Shown: one piece after another, positions 1 to 11,162 of the stretch
Layout of the letters: every line of letters starts with the position of its first letter
How positions within the stretch are numbered: position 1 is the first letter of the stretch
Source of the DNA: Chytridium lagenaria
Taxonomy: Eukaryota > Chytridiomycota > Chytridiomycetes > Chytridiales > Chytridiaceae
Direction of reading: 5' to 3'
DNA length: 64,000 bases
NCBI GenBank assembly: GCA_025449115.1
Contig: JAHLKC010000023.1
Coordinates: forward strand, 62,001 to 126,000
Translations under genes and position numbers: made by a program
Notes under the pieces: model-generated
The model's database searches: none
What the model saw: the letters and a program-made list of their open reading frames with translations, nothing else
What the model was told of the DNA's origin: nothing

Positions 1-3000
1 CATTGATGGCAGGATCACGGCGTGACGGGCTAGCCATCACTCCTTCCTATGTCCCCCAATGACGTTGGCAGTTGATGCAGTGAGCAGATGCTGCATGCCC
101 TGCTTTGCAACGTAGGCTGGAAAGGGAGTGCACATACAGCTGGTGAAAAGGTGATTGAAGCATGGCGGAGAGTGGCTCCCCCACGGTGTGTTCTAGGACG
201 CCAGGTGTACAAGCACAAGGTATGTTATATGTGTTATTGCCCCTTTTATTACTAGAAACCCTTGACTACATTGTCGACGCCGGAAACCAAGCAGGGACTT
301 CCTACTTACAGAACTTCATGATCCATGTTCCGCTGTAGGCTTGGAACTCTTGAAGACATCCACCCCATCTCCTAATTCAAATATGAGGACATATGGAGGG
401 CCAGGTGTAAATAACCAATGATGTCGCAGTGGTATATAGCGGTATCCATTAGATATTGATTAATCTCCGCGGCAGAACGTGTGTAGAAGGTATACCTTTG
501 ACAGTGTGGACACGTAATATTATGTTGTAATAATATTTTGAAGTTTGCTATTATTGCTGACGCGTCCAGTTCATCTTTTTAGCGCGTCAATATATTGTCA
601 ATATGACTTTAACGCTTTCGTTTTGATTGTTCCTCTATCCATTGTTCTTCTATTTGCATCACCGTCATGTTTAGTCAAGGGCTGACTACCCATTTTTCCG
701 TTGATTCAGTGTAGTTTTTTTCAGCTTCTTTAGTTCACATTGTCTGGGCCACAACATTTAAATGTTTAAGGAAGATAAGATTATTCCATATGTTCTATTC
801 ATTAGTTTACTGGGAAATACGGAGAGCATGCAAATGATGTTATTGTACCTTTTGGTATAAAAGGCGCTGTTTATTATATTATGTAAAACTACTTGATTAA
901 TCAAATAAAAGGAAGGAGCTAAAGAATAGAAGAACTTCAAACATCAAAAGTTTTAGGGTGAGTCCTCATGTATTGGCTTTATTTGAGTTTACATGTGTAC
1001 GGCAACATAATAGTGTGTATAAAATATTTGCGTCTTGCTCAGCATACACTTGTTCTTCACACATGCACAAAGAAAATATTGTTTAACTGCATTTTGTTAG
1101 AGCAAAGCAATAAACAAAAATAGAAAGTCCCTCCAAAAAGTTCATGGCTACTTTTATTATTTTGTTCTTTTCCTTTAAAGATATACTTCCCAACAAACGC
1201 TCACAGATATAATGCTCTATATTGGAAGTTAAGAATTACTTATTCACTGGCCTATGGCTCATAAGGACATTTTTTCTAAGTCCATTGAGTTCCGTTAGAG
1301 CCCGCGTCGATGCGTATATTTACGTGTCATACTTAATCCTCCCTTCTTTTCCCTTTGGGTTTTTTATATATTCTTTTTCCTCACGTTTACAGGGCTAATA
1401 TTGAAAGAGGTGGCGCGCATATATGCCGTTTACGTGTGCGTGCATATGTTGTGTCTATTATTTATTTGTGTTTTGTGTATTACTTTAATCTGAGAAATTC
1501 TTGACTTAATTGTACCTACTGAATTCAGTAGTTGATATTGAGTTGATCCCCTATCCTCTTTCCCCATGCACGTGGCCCTGCAACGTGATCTTCCCTTCGC
1601 TCTTAGTTTGATGACAGTCAACTCCTCTGCCCCTTACCACCTTGTGAAGCCGCAATCCGGCTGTTTTTAGACAGAAGGCTGTGATCAAACTCCTCCTCAT
1701 TCACAGTGTCCTTTAGTTGATGCTTGGTTGACTACATTCTACCTCTGGTGCTCTCTGACCCAATGATCAGGCTCTAATGGCAGGCAATGAGTGAGGTTAC
1801 CCTGTTCTAAGCTCTGAGAGACAAACGAGAGCCTATGGTCCAAAAGGTGCCATAGTAGGGTGGCATGGAGACTTATAGCCATCCCTGATCGCCTGGAGAT
1901 GATCTGGTTTTGATATTGGTGTAGAAGCAAGGTGAGTCGATATCGAAGATACTACCTTAGAAAAGCAGAATCTCGCAATCACTCACCCACACCATTGCCA
2001 AACAACAACATCACTTAGATCCAGGAGTACATCCTGTCCGTAGGTGCTCTGTAGACTTGCTCTGCTGGAGCCACTCCTTTACTTTTCTCCCCTACCCCCT
2101 AGTTGAAGCTAGGTAGGGAGGGATGGGTCAAGAGAAGATCACAGAAACTAATAATTGAAGAATTTTCTCTGTGCCCTGTTGATAGGAACGTTCCAAAAAA
2201 GAAAAAAAAGGGTGCCAGAGCGCAATAAAATTTCGTTTCTCAACTTTCTGTCTCTGTATCATGATGAACCCAAAAATATTATAATAGGTGGGTGAAGAAA
2301 GCCGTTGGCATATTCAAGTTGTATTTTGGCACGCGTAGCGGCTTTATCAATCAGCCTCATCACCTTGAAAGAGAGTAGACTATACTGTAAGTGATTTTGG
2401 GTGTGTAATCGGGTGTGCCCTGAAATATGACGTGTAATGAATATCCCAATTCCAACCTCATAAATACAGTAAACATGTCACATCAAATAGATGTTTCAAA
2501 GTGGTTCAACAAATGTTAAGTCCCAGCTAATTGGTTTTCTTAGGAAAACACGTACAAACGGGTCACAATTCATTAAAATATTTTGAATAATCGACTGATA
2601 AAAGTCTCGGCTCTGTTGCCGGTTCCTTTAGACACGAAAATACACATTCAGTCGGCGTTCGACGCGTCATAACTCTCGTCCCCTCCATCAAATTATCACA
2701 GCGTCACAATTTACGAAAATATTCTAAACACCTCAAATAAAATGTCTCAAAGGTGTTAACCTGCTCGCTAAAACACACCCACTCTCAACAATGACCACAG
2801 TAAGGAAACACGCGCACTCTCAACAACTGCCACAGTCAGGCTACGGTAACATCCCAACTGTTCCCACGCGTTATAAATAATCAGGGGATTTGAAGACCTC
2901 AAGCCTGAATGCTGTCAGTTTCTCAAAACACGTAATTAGCAAGGGTGCTCCTCACCAAACCGTGCTATAGTTAGTCAGCCATTTAGTAATCCCAACGCTT

Positions 3001-3283
3001 TTCCGAACGCTTGTGGATCACCTAAGAAGGTCGCAGATCAGACACGTCAGTCAAAAAAGTTAAGAAAATGAAAGCAAAAACCTCCTGACTGACAAGGAGA
3101 TCTTCCGGAGGAACAAGCACCACAGGCTTCAAGACAGTAACTTGCATTGAGTCTTCACAAGTACCAGAACTAATGCCATCAGGGGAACAGCCGCAGAGCA
3201 ATCAAGGCAACAAATGTATTAAAAATCCTACTCATCCTACTCACCCTACTCACCTACACTCATAGATAAAAAAGCTCCAATAG
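1..3283. other. AT-rich gene-free stretch
   Basis: I see no convincing gene here. The open frames are all about 60 codons, low in complexity and show no domain I recognise. The DNA is AT-rich with scattered homopolymers. A short degenerate direct repeat lies near 2781-2841. The stretch could hold old transposon remains, but I find no terminal repeats or coding motifs to support that. Confidence 0.5.
2781..2841. repeat. Degenerate 35-bp direct repeat, about 1.7 copies
   Basis: The stretch starting actctcaacaatgaccacag at 2781 recurs from 2816 as actctcaacaactgccacag, giving a 35-bp period. The second copy is partial. No function can be assigned. Confidence 0.5.
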
Positions 3284-3365
3284 CGTCGCCTGCAGGATTC
3301 GAACCTGCGCTCCCGAAGGAAATGCCTTAGCAGGGCCACCGCGTTAACCACTCCGCCAAAGCGAC
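3284..3365 (-). tRNA. tRNA-Ser-like, anticodon GCT
   Basis: The minus strand folds as a class II tRNA of about 82 nt. It has a 7-bp acceptor stem (GTCGCTT with AGGCGAC), a D arm GCG..CGC with the GAGTGGTTAA loop usual in serine tRNAs, an extended variable arm (CCTTCGG) and a perfect T arm (GCAGG TTCGAAT CCTGC). The loop CTGCTAA puts GCT at the anticodon, reading AGC/AGT serine codons. The anticodon stem is poor: TGGCC faces GGCAT and only three pairs are Watson-Crick. It could therefore be a damaged copy, a gene with sequence errors or a tRNA-derived element. No CCA is encoded, as expected in eukaryotes. Confidence 0.72.
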
Positions 3366-4087
3366 AGCTTTTGTGTTGAAATGAAATTTTATTGTGTATT
3401 AGAAAATAATGCCTTCGCGGAAAAAAAGTCAGGGAGCGGTTGAAGCTTTAGTAGTTATGCTGGTACTGTAGTTGTGCAGCTACATAGCTGGGGACAGTGA
3501 GTTCTAAGTATGTTTTGGAATACGGAAGATGAACGTGAAAAATATGAAAAAAATTCATGTTAAAAAAATCAGGGACTCCTAGCATGCAATTAAAACATGT
3601 ATACTTACTCTATACCATCACATCACAAAACATTCATTAAAGAACGTTATTGTGTTTACGAGAAAAAGTAGTGAACATCAAGTCATAAACAGTAAGACAT
3701 CAGCCATCTTTATTCTAGACATCAAAGAGATCCCGTTCAGCGTTTTTTTCGAGCTGGCAAAAGAAATAACTCGAGTTCCAGAGAAGCCATTACAACCATA
3801 CTCAAACCCAAATGTGTAAAGTAGACGATGGGTGAGTTTTTCTCAGGGGATAAAAGGGGATTAAATCGAAACGAATGTAATAATGGAATGAATGACGATA
3901 TACCGCGAAAGAAAGACCCCAACACTTAAGTTATGCCAAAGTAAAAGACCCGAAATAAAAAAGATAAAAAAGAGTTTAAATGAACCAAATCACCCCTATA
4001 CAACAAAAATCTAGCCGAAAACAAGAGGTCTATGCATGAAGTCTATGGAAATCACCCCATTATAAACCAATGGCAGCGAAAGGATTG
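3366..4087. other. Intergenic, AT-rich
   Basis: This lies between the tRNA-Ser-like gene and the 3' end of the membrane SH3 gene. The only open frame (minus, about 3737-3925, 62 codons) has no recognisable domain. It probably holds the SH3 gene's 3' UTR and spacer. Confidence 0.4.
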
Positions 4088-4930
4088 TTAATTAGTCGCC
4101 GGTAAAACACTCCCCGGAAACACTCCAGAAACCCCAGACCTCCAATTCATCCCATACACCCAACCATCCTCGAACCGATGATAAACCCCGATAGGATCCT
4201 ACAGCAATCACCACCAAACAAAAAAAAAAAAAAAAACGGCATTTCAGTATATGTTTAAAAAAGGGGGGTATGATAGAAATAAAGAATTCAAATGAAGAAA
4301 GAAAAAAAAAAGGGGGTTATCACTCACCCCAACTCGAACTCCAACCTCATCCTCCCCTCTCCTCCTAAACGCCTCCACAGCATTCACAGGTGGCCCCGCC
4401 AATTTCGGCGTCACAAACCCACACCCCCCACCCCCATTCACAGCCTGTGCCTGAGCTCCCGGCAAGACATTCCGACTATCACTCCGTTCCTTCACCGGTT
4501 CCTTGACGGGTGGACTGAACGATGTGATCATCTGCGAGATCCTCGATTTGGGTTTCATGGCGGGTGGTGGGGGTGTGGGTGTGTCTTTTGCGTCGATGGT
4601 GATGCTGCGAAGGGTGGAGGAGGGTGTGGGGGGGGGTGGTTGGGGTTGATGACGACGACGGTGGTAGAAGATGAGGGATGTTGTTGTGATGAGGAGGAAG
4701 AGGGCTGCGACGATGAAGATGGCGATCCATGCTTCTTTTGATAGTTGTGAAGGGAGGGACATTGGTATGGATGTGGATGCGTTGTGGGTGTGGTTGGTAT
4801 GAGGGAATTGCTGTTTTGGACCCGCGATGAGGTTGAGGAAGGTAAGACGGTGGAGAGGAGAATCGCTAGAGTCCTGTGTGATACAAAGATGTGGATTGTC
4901 AGTGAGACGAAAGCCGTTTGTGCAACACAT
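4088..4930 (-). CDS. Single-pass membrane protein with C-terminal SH3 domain
   Basis: Exon 1 (about 4930-4329) encodes a short Ser/Thr-rich N-terminal part, one hydrophobic helix (AWIAIFIVAALFLLITTT) followed by basic residues (YHRRRH), then a Pro- and Gly-rich linker. An SH3 domain begins at VNAVEAFRRRGEDEVGVRVG. An in-phase intron (donor GTGAGT at 4327, acceptor AG at 4199) leads to exon 2 (4198-4088), which finishes the SH3: DPIGVYHRFEDGWVYGMN, then GVFPGSVL before the stop. The RGEDE acidic RT loop, DGW tryptophan and FPxS..L end are all present. The layout is that of a membrane anchor presenting a cytoplasmic SH3 domain to Pro-rich partners, as in fungal sensor or scaffold proteins. The start is uncertain: Met-1 at 4930, or a later Met just before the helix (MSLPSQLSKEAW). 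Confidence 0.72.
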
Positions 4931-5123
4931 TCATTTTGACTTTTTCAGCTTTTTGTTTGTTCATCTCAAAGTCAAAGAAATGTCAAAAAAAGAACAAGGT
5001 TTTTCGATAAACGCATATAACGAGCTATATTCAGAATAATAACTAATTCAAAGAAAAAAAGTAGATAAATCACACCGAAATATACATCCCACACCCCACA
5101 CACTCTCACCGCAAACTCCCATC

Positions 5124-7241
5124 TCACCCTTCCACCTTCTCCTCCTCCCCCCGCGCCCCAACCCTCAACTTGATCCTCTTGACCTTTCGTTCCTCCTCAG
5201 GCGTCACCAACCTCTGCCGTCCCTCCTCCTCCTCCTCCTCAAAACAAGGATGCCTCCCATCCCCCTTCTTCGCCTCCCCACTCAAATGTCGTTTCAACGC
5301 ATCACTCCTCGCAAACGTCAACGGACAGTGCATGCATTTGTAGGGTCTGTCCCAAGTGTGGAGGGACCGGACGTGTCGCTGCAAATCGTGTTTACGGGAA
5401 AAGGTTTGAGGACATTCGGGGCATGGGTAGCCGGTGTGCGTTGGGGAGGGGGGCGTTGTTGGGGAGGTCGAGGAAGGGTGAGCGGGCGGGGAGGAGGAGG
5501 ATGATGAAGGTTCGTCATTGTCAGAGGGAGTTGCGTCTCGTTCTTTTGTGACAGGAATGTATGTGGGGTGGTGGGAGTCCGCGGATGAACTTCGACAGGG
5601 CTCTCCTCCATCAAAGGTCCTTTATCATGGGAGGGTTTGCATCGTCTGTACACCCTGAAAAATCCCATGTTCCTCTTCCCACGTTGCTGGATTGAAAGCA
5701 GGTGGATGCGGGTTCCCTCTCGCTCCATCCAAACCACTGGCGGCGCGTTTCGCTTCACTGCTCAAATGGCGCTTCAAAGCATCGCTTCTAGCAAACGACA
5801 GGTTACAATGTCTGCAATGATGTGGTCTATCCTCGAATGGAGGGACCGGGTGTGTCGACGGAGATCATGTTTTCGAGAGAACGTGGCGGTGCAGAACCGA
5901 CAGTTGAACGGTCGTTCACCGGAATGACAGCGCAGATGGGATTGGAGGTTGTAGCGACGCGTAAAGGTCTTGTCGCAGCCTTCGTGGGGGCAGTGGTACA
6001 TTTTGACGCCGCTTGATGTGGAGGCGGTGTCAGGGAGGGAGGTGGTGGGGGTGTTTTCGATGGGACCGGGACGTGGAGCGATGACGCCAGTGTTGGGGAT
6101 GCTGTCGGAGGGGTGGGTTGGAAGCGCTGCCTCGCTTCCCGTCACGGGGTTTTGAGGCAACGACGCGTGGGGCGGGTTTCGCAGAGGGTGGGGCGGTCAA
6201 TGGTTGTGGATGTGACATGGGATGGCTCGACATGTGCGGAGGAAGGGGGTAACCGGACGGTGAAGGATGACGCTGCTCGGACCATCCTTGAGGAGGTGGG
6301 CCTCCTTCGTAGGCGGGTGCTCCTGAAGGCGCGTAAGGGTACCGAGATGGGTCTGGGGAGGTTGGTGGTGTAATGCGGCGACGGGTATCCTGGTTGTGGT
6401 GGATAACTATATCCAGGGTGAGGAGGAGGAGGAGGAGGAGCAGCGGGAGCCCCAGGATGACTATTGTAATAAGGCTGACCCGAATGGTGAGCAAACTGAG
6501 GAGGCGGGGGTTGATGGTAAGATCCTGGTGGTGGGCCCGAATAATGATGCAGTTGCTGTGGGTGCGGCGGGGCAGGATGGGAAGCGGAATGAGCTAGAGA
6601 AGCCAACGCGCGCGCAGCTCCGTTCGAGTTGTTCGGAGAAGACGGCGGGACTCCCTCAGGTCCAGGTCCGGATAGTACGGCGGATGTTGCTGGTATGGCT
6701 GCTGCACGCTGCATTGTAAGGGTACGATGGCCTCCTCTCACCCTGACGCGGATCCTGAGGCCATCCTGGAGGTGGTGCACTCTGATAAGGAGCTGATGAT
6801 GCGGGATGCCTTTGAGGTGGCGCAGGTCCGGACCCTTGGTGCTGCGGTTGCAAAGGTGAAGGAGATCTCATTGGCTGCCCATTGACCATGGTAGGAGGAC
6901 GCGTTCCGCGGGTGACAGATAAGACTGCCTATCAGGTGACGGCAACTCTCCGCCAGCGTGGTGAGGAGTGGAGGCAGTCCTGCAGACGGGTAGAATCGAC
7001 GATCGGGAGAATCTGCATACTGACCACCCTGGTGATGCTGCTGTGGCGGGTGCTGTGCTTGCTGCTGGTGGTGTGTGGTGGTGGTGGGTTGTGATGATGC
7101 GTAGGGTAAGAAGGGTAAGGTTGTTGCTGTTGCTGTTGGTGAGCAACCGCTGTAGCAGCAGGAGGAGGTGGAGGACCACTCGCAGAGGGTGTTTGAGAAG
7201 AAGCAGCCGGCGCCACCAGCAGGACCACCAGCATTATGCAA
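5124..7241 (-). CDS. C2H2 zinc-finger transcription factor, frame-disrupted
   Basis: A long Pro/His/Gln/Ser-rich N-terminal part (about 7241-6160) leads into two clear C2H2 fingers (YHCPHEGCDKTFTRRYNLQ.. and FNCRFCTATFSRKHDLRRH). After a one-base shift comes a third (HHCRHCNLSFARSDALKRH). About 130 codons downstream, in another frame, a second finger pair follows (YPCPECPQTFSRKHDLQRH and YKCMHCPLTFARSDALKRH) and then an acidic/basic tail. Fingers 4-5 closely repeat fingers 2-3, so part of the array was duplicated. One five-finger protein is likelier than two genes, because a 34-nt intron (GTGTACAG..AAAG, about 5655-5620) could remove the stop between the halves. At least four further shifts occur in the low-complexity half. 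The role is probably a sequence-specific nuclear DNA-binding regulator; its target is unknown. The start is not fixed. Confidence 0.6.
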
Positions 7242-7582
7242 AGAGTGTAGTAACGGAGGAAGTACGGCCGCATTATTCTAAATGAAAAATAAATCGTGAG
7301 AAAAAATGATATATAAAAAAGGTTGATGGAAAACCAACGGAAAGACTCGGTCCGAAAAGAGAGTTGAATGTTACACAAATGAGCCCCCCTTTCGTCCAAA
7401 CACTTGGTACCAAGACAAAAAGACAAAAAAAGAAAAAGAACGATTCAGCAGCTGTCTTTTTCCTTCTTCTTTCCTTCCTCTTTCCTTCTCCTTCCTTCTG
7501 TCTTTGCCTTACCCTCTCTCGGCTCGGCGCCAGGGCTATGCAACCTTTTCTGCGATGTTTTGCACCCCTCAAAACTCAACGC

Positions 7583-8744
7583 TCAATCACTGGATGGCTG
7601 ACTGCCTCCAGCCCTATTTGGCATTTGCTGCTGCTGATGCTGCTGACGCTGTTCTGCTGGCAAAGGCTTCTCCTTCCACCCCACACAAAACACACCACCC
7701 ACCACCAAACAACGCCCCCTTCTCATTCTTCGCCTTTGCCCATCCATACCAAAAGCCTCAAGGTATACATAAACCCCCCCAAAGACAAAACAATATAATA
7801 ATACTGAGAGAGAGAGAGAAAGAGGAGATACCCCAAGAGCGAGAGAAAAAATAAGATGCGACGTGTGCGTCTAATAAAATATATGCAACTTTAAAATGAA
7901 GGAAAAAAAGGACTTACCCGTCCATGACCTGCATCCAGGGGTGCGCCACCGCTATTTGACGGAAACCTAGATCGCGACCCTGCTGTCTCATCAGAAGGCG
8001 AATCCTCTCCATTCGTCGAAGATCTCGGTGTTGGGAGGGTGGGGCCGGTTGATTGCAACTGCTGACCACCGACAGGGTTGTGATGGTAAGGGTTTGGAGG
8101 CGCATTAGAGTAAACAGGACGCTCATGCAGCGGTTCGGTCGTGGGAGGACGGGTTAAAGAGATGGAGGGGAGAACGGGAGTCCAGATTGGGAGGGGTCGA
8201 TAGGTTGGTAAGGAGGATACCCGCCACTGGGTTGAGATGGTGGATAATGGGGAGGAGGGTTTGAGTAGTGTGGTTGTTGATGTTGAGAAGGGTTGGATGG
8301 AGAGGGAGATTGATAATGTTGAGAAGGGTATGCGTGTGGGTGAGGGTAGACGCCCCCGCCCTCAGACTTGACTGCGGCCTGCGCAGGATGATAGTAGGCT
8401 TGTTGTTGTGGCTGCTGTTGTTCGACTCTTTGATTGTCGTGTTGAGCCCGAGGGCCGTTCTCTTGGTGGTAACCGGCAAAGTGAGGAGGGTAATGCTGCT
8501 GCTGTGGCTGATGTTGTTGTTGGTGGTGGTGGTGATGGTGGTAGGGTTGCGCAGTCGATGGAGGAGCGGGGTTCCAGTGTTGGACTGGAGCAGGAGAAGC
8601 ACTTGAATGATGTGCCTGCTGTGGAGGAGGTGGAGCCATTGTAGTGGCAGTGGTGGCGTTGGTGGATGTAGTTGCGGATGGAGAAGGTGGACTGTTGTTG
8701 GCTGCTGCCAGAGCGGCATCAGCGACCATAGACAGAGCGTCCAT
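7583..8744 (-). CDS. Gln/Pro/His-rich putative transcriptional regulator
   Basis: The protein starts MDALSMVADAALAAANN and continues as low-complexity sequence rich in Gln, Pro, His, Ser and Tyr, with a run of six His and several Gln runs. The first frame stops near 8154. Reading resumes in another frame (ERPVYSNAPPNPYHHNPVGG, then Ser/Asp-rich) to a good donor GTAAGTCC at about 7918. The last exon encodes a Gln-rich end (about 7640-7583: QRQQHQQQQMPN) and stops at 7583-7585. No folded domain is visible. The composition and the adjacent zinc-finger gene suggest a transcriptional activator or co-regulator, which is inference. The head-to-tail zinc-finger gene starts about 340 bp downstream. 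Confidence 0.5.
7806..7819. repeat. (GA)7 microsatellite
   Basis: Seven GA dinucleotides lie inside the presumed intron of the Gln-rich gene. Confidence 0.8.
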
Positions 8745-10303
8745 CTTTTTACGTTATTTTTTTTTGGTTGTTCGTGCGTAGTTGGTTTGTAATGGACGGG
8801 CTGAGAGAGATGACGGCTTTCCACAGGCAGATGGAAACGTACGTCTAGAATGCGAGGCTGAGGTGAATAATTGATTAAATAAAAAATAGTGAAATGTGAA
8901 ACGGGGAAGAAAGGAATGGCTGCTAATACTGCTGCTGCTGATGGATGGATGGATCCTATTAAATTCCTAATTGTGAATTCTTTTTCTTCTTTTTCTTCTT
9001 TTGAATAAAAAGAGAGTTTGTCCGAACTCACAAACAGGCGGTCACTGCTCATTGGTGGTTTCATTTATTTTATTCAATATTCAGCCAATCAGCATGCTGC
9101 TGTATGGTAATAAATAAGGCGGTGGCGCAGATCATTAAGAAAGGGCTTTTTTTTATTTTATTTTATTTTTTTATTTATTTATTCTCTGTGCGCAGTTTAT
9201 TTATTTATTATTTATTAATTTAATTAGAACTGCGGCAATAAATAAATAAAATAGGGCTTGGATAAAGAGCAAAGAGGGGATTGCGCCTCCTTCCTCCTCG
9301 CCATAAAAGGTCCCCTCTTTACTCGGACGGAATCTCTAACCTTGATACAGAGGCAGTGCTACCACGCCTATATTATTATTACCCAATGAATGAAGAGCCT
9401 TGTCAATGATGAAGATGATGACGTCCTTTTATTTATTTAACCTTTGCCTTGATACCCCTTTCTTTTAACATGTCAGTCAGCTGTTCTTTATTAGGTAATG
9501 AAACAAAATAAAAAGACAAATTCATGTGTGACAGTGGCTCCCCCCACCCCCTGTCACTATATAATAAAGAGAGCTTCCATGTCTTCCAGAAGCTCACATT
9601 TCCACAGCTGTCCCTTCCTCTTTTCTCTTCATCAAATCAAGTGTAAACCATGTGCATGTGTGTGTGTGAAGGAAAAAAAGATCTTCCGATTTATTCCTTG
9701 TGCCTTGGTAAATAATAAGCCACACAAACTTTCTCATTATTATTAAATATTTACTTGTAAATCCATTAGTCAACCATACAGCAAAGGACTAAAGTCATTA
9801 TTGCATACTAATAAAAATGATCTCATGTCCAGGAAGTGTGTCGTTTAATCCCCCAAACTCCCTAAATGAAATGAATGAATGCGACGCAAAAGGATCGGTT
9901 GCCAGCTATTCAACCAGAACAACATGAAAAGCTTTCCCAAGCAAGAGTCCATAAGCGCCAGGAACAAAAAAAATTCTTCTTGAACGCGTATTCAATGCAT
10001 ATATCAATACTGGCAATAACGGCTTCCAATGTGGAGCAGTTGAAATATCCAGTCAATCAATACACCACCATCTAGTTACCAATTCCATCCATCCGCTACC
10101 AACTAGACTTCGAAGGGAACAGCATCTTGTCACCTACCTGGTCACAGACTTTTCAAAAAATCAAAAATCAAAAATTGTCACCACCACAATTTAATCCCAG
10201 CAAGCAAGCAAAACGCTTTGCTGACGGCCTATTCGACCAGGACTCCGCTGATGACATGGTCGACCGCTTTCAACCCAGACCAAAAAAAATTCAGAAAAAA
10301 GCA
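8745..10303. other. Intergenic, AT-rich low complexity
   Basis: No supported gene. It holds the upstream region of the Gln-rich gene, a TTTA/TTA-rich tract at about 9148-9252, an AT-rich segment and short open frames without domains. A transcribed leader for the Gln-rich gene could extend to about 9060, because the frames there are open but low-complexity. Confidence 0.4.
9148..9252. repeat. TTTA/TTTTA simple-sequence tract
   Basis: Runs of TTTTA, TTTA and TTA on the plus strand are followed by AATAAATAAATAAA. Together they make an imperfect AT-only inverted pair around 9200-9250. Confidence 0.7.
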
Positions 10304-10374
10304 TGCGAAAGCCGGGAATCGAACCCGGACCCTCAGCTTGGGAAGCTGAGATTCTGCCCTTGAACTACTTTCGC
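10304..10374 (-). tRNA. tRNA-Gly(CCC)
   Basis: The minus strand gives a complete 71-nt cloverleaf. The acceptor stem is GCGAAAG with CTTTCGC and discriminator A. The D arm is normal, the anticodon stem TCAGC/GCTGA encloses the loop TTCCCAA, and the T arm is CCGGG TTCGATT CCCGG. The anticodon CCC reads GGG glycine codons. No intron and no encoded CCA. An internal RNA polymerase III promoter is expected from the intact A and B boxes. Confidence 0.95.
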
Positions 10375-10560
10375 GAAAAGATGGTTGTGTCAACAGTTGA
10401 CAAAATAACTATTTATATTCATTTTTGCGAAAAAAAAACCATCAGCTTTGACGATCTACGACATCCGCCGGCTTCGCCATCTCAATCTCACCCATCATTC
10501 AGTACCAGTAAAAACAATCAATTAAATCCTTTCAATCCTTGATAACTCATGTTAGGATTT

Positions 10561-10790
10561 TTAGGGAAAGAAAGCATCATGTTTGCCGTTCGCAAAGGTG
10601 ACAACATCCGCGTTGGCGCCTTCCGCGTGTTCAATGTTGGGCTCGGTGAATATGAAGAGTGCTTTGGAGTTGTTGTGGACGTAGAGACAAATGCAGATGT
10701 TTGTGAGCGGAGGCGGTGACGAGATGGATACCAATATTGCCAGCTGAGCCTGTGATGAGGGATTTTCCTTAGACATTTTGATGGAGTGAC
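10561..10790 (-). pseudogene. Decayed copy of NmrA-like oxidoreductase exon 1
   Basis: The minus strand matches exon 1 of the oxidoreductase gene at 11163-12112. The shared end is strong (KALFIFTEPNIEHAEGAN here against KALTTFTDPNIEYAEGAN there). The 5' part matches at DNA level over the Rossmann motif (ATCACAGGCTCAGCTGGCAATATTGG), but an extra C just before it and a shorter middle destroy the frame. No later exons are seen. This is a truncated tandem duplicate, not a working gene. Confidence 0.7.
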
Positions 10791-11162
10791 TTTGAATATG
10801 GATGTTAGTCTTTAAGGGGTTTTGAAAGTGATTCAGAAGCTCTATTAATTGGCTCTAAAGACAAAGACTTGATTAAAGGATGTCACCCTTGTAATGAGTG
10901 TCTGTGACATGTCGTAACGAGGACTACAAAGGTACCTAAGTTTATGAGAATTACAAGAATCTTATTATTGTATTGCAATAGATTTAATTGCTCGACTTTG
11001 TTTGGTGTCAAGACTCCCGTATGTCAAATTTAGCGATGATCTTCCATTTCGACTGTTTTATAATTTAACAAAGGCAGAAACATTAAATCATTTTCATTTT
11101 TCACGCGTTTTATTAAAATGCAACATTAAACAAAAACAGCCTTATTCTCCTCCAAAAATTCT
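10791..11162. other. Intergenic spacer
   Basis: AT-rich. I see no gene or RNA. It separates the oxidoreductase gene from its decayed copy and probably holds the former's 3' UTR. Confidence 0.4.

Noticed and set aside
1..3283. A possible transposon or rDNA remnant in the gene-free start of the window.
   Set aside because: No terminal inverted repeats, target-site duplications, transposase or reverse-transcriptase motifs, and no rRNA-like stretches were found.
6142..8744. Long plus-strand frames opposite the zinc-finger and Gln-rich genes.
   Set aside because: They are shadows: their composition mirrors Pro/His/Gln codons read backwards, and the minus strand carries zinc fingers and splice sites.
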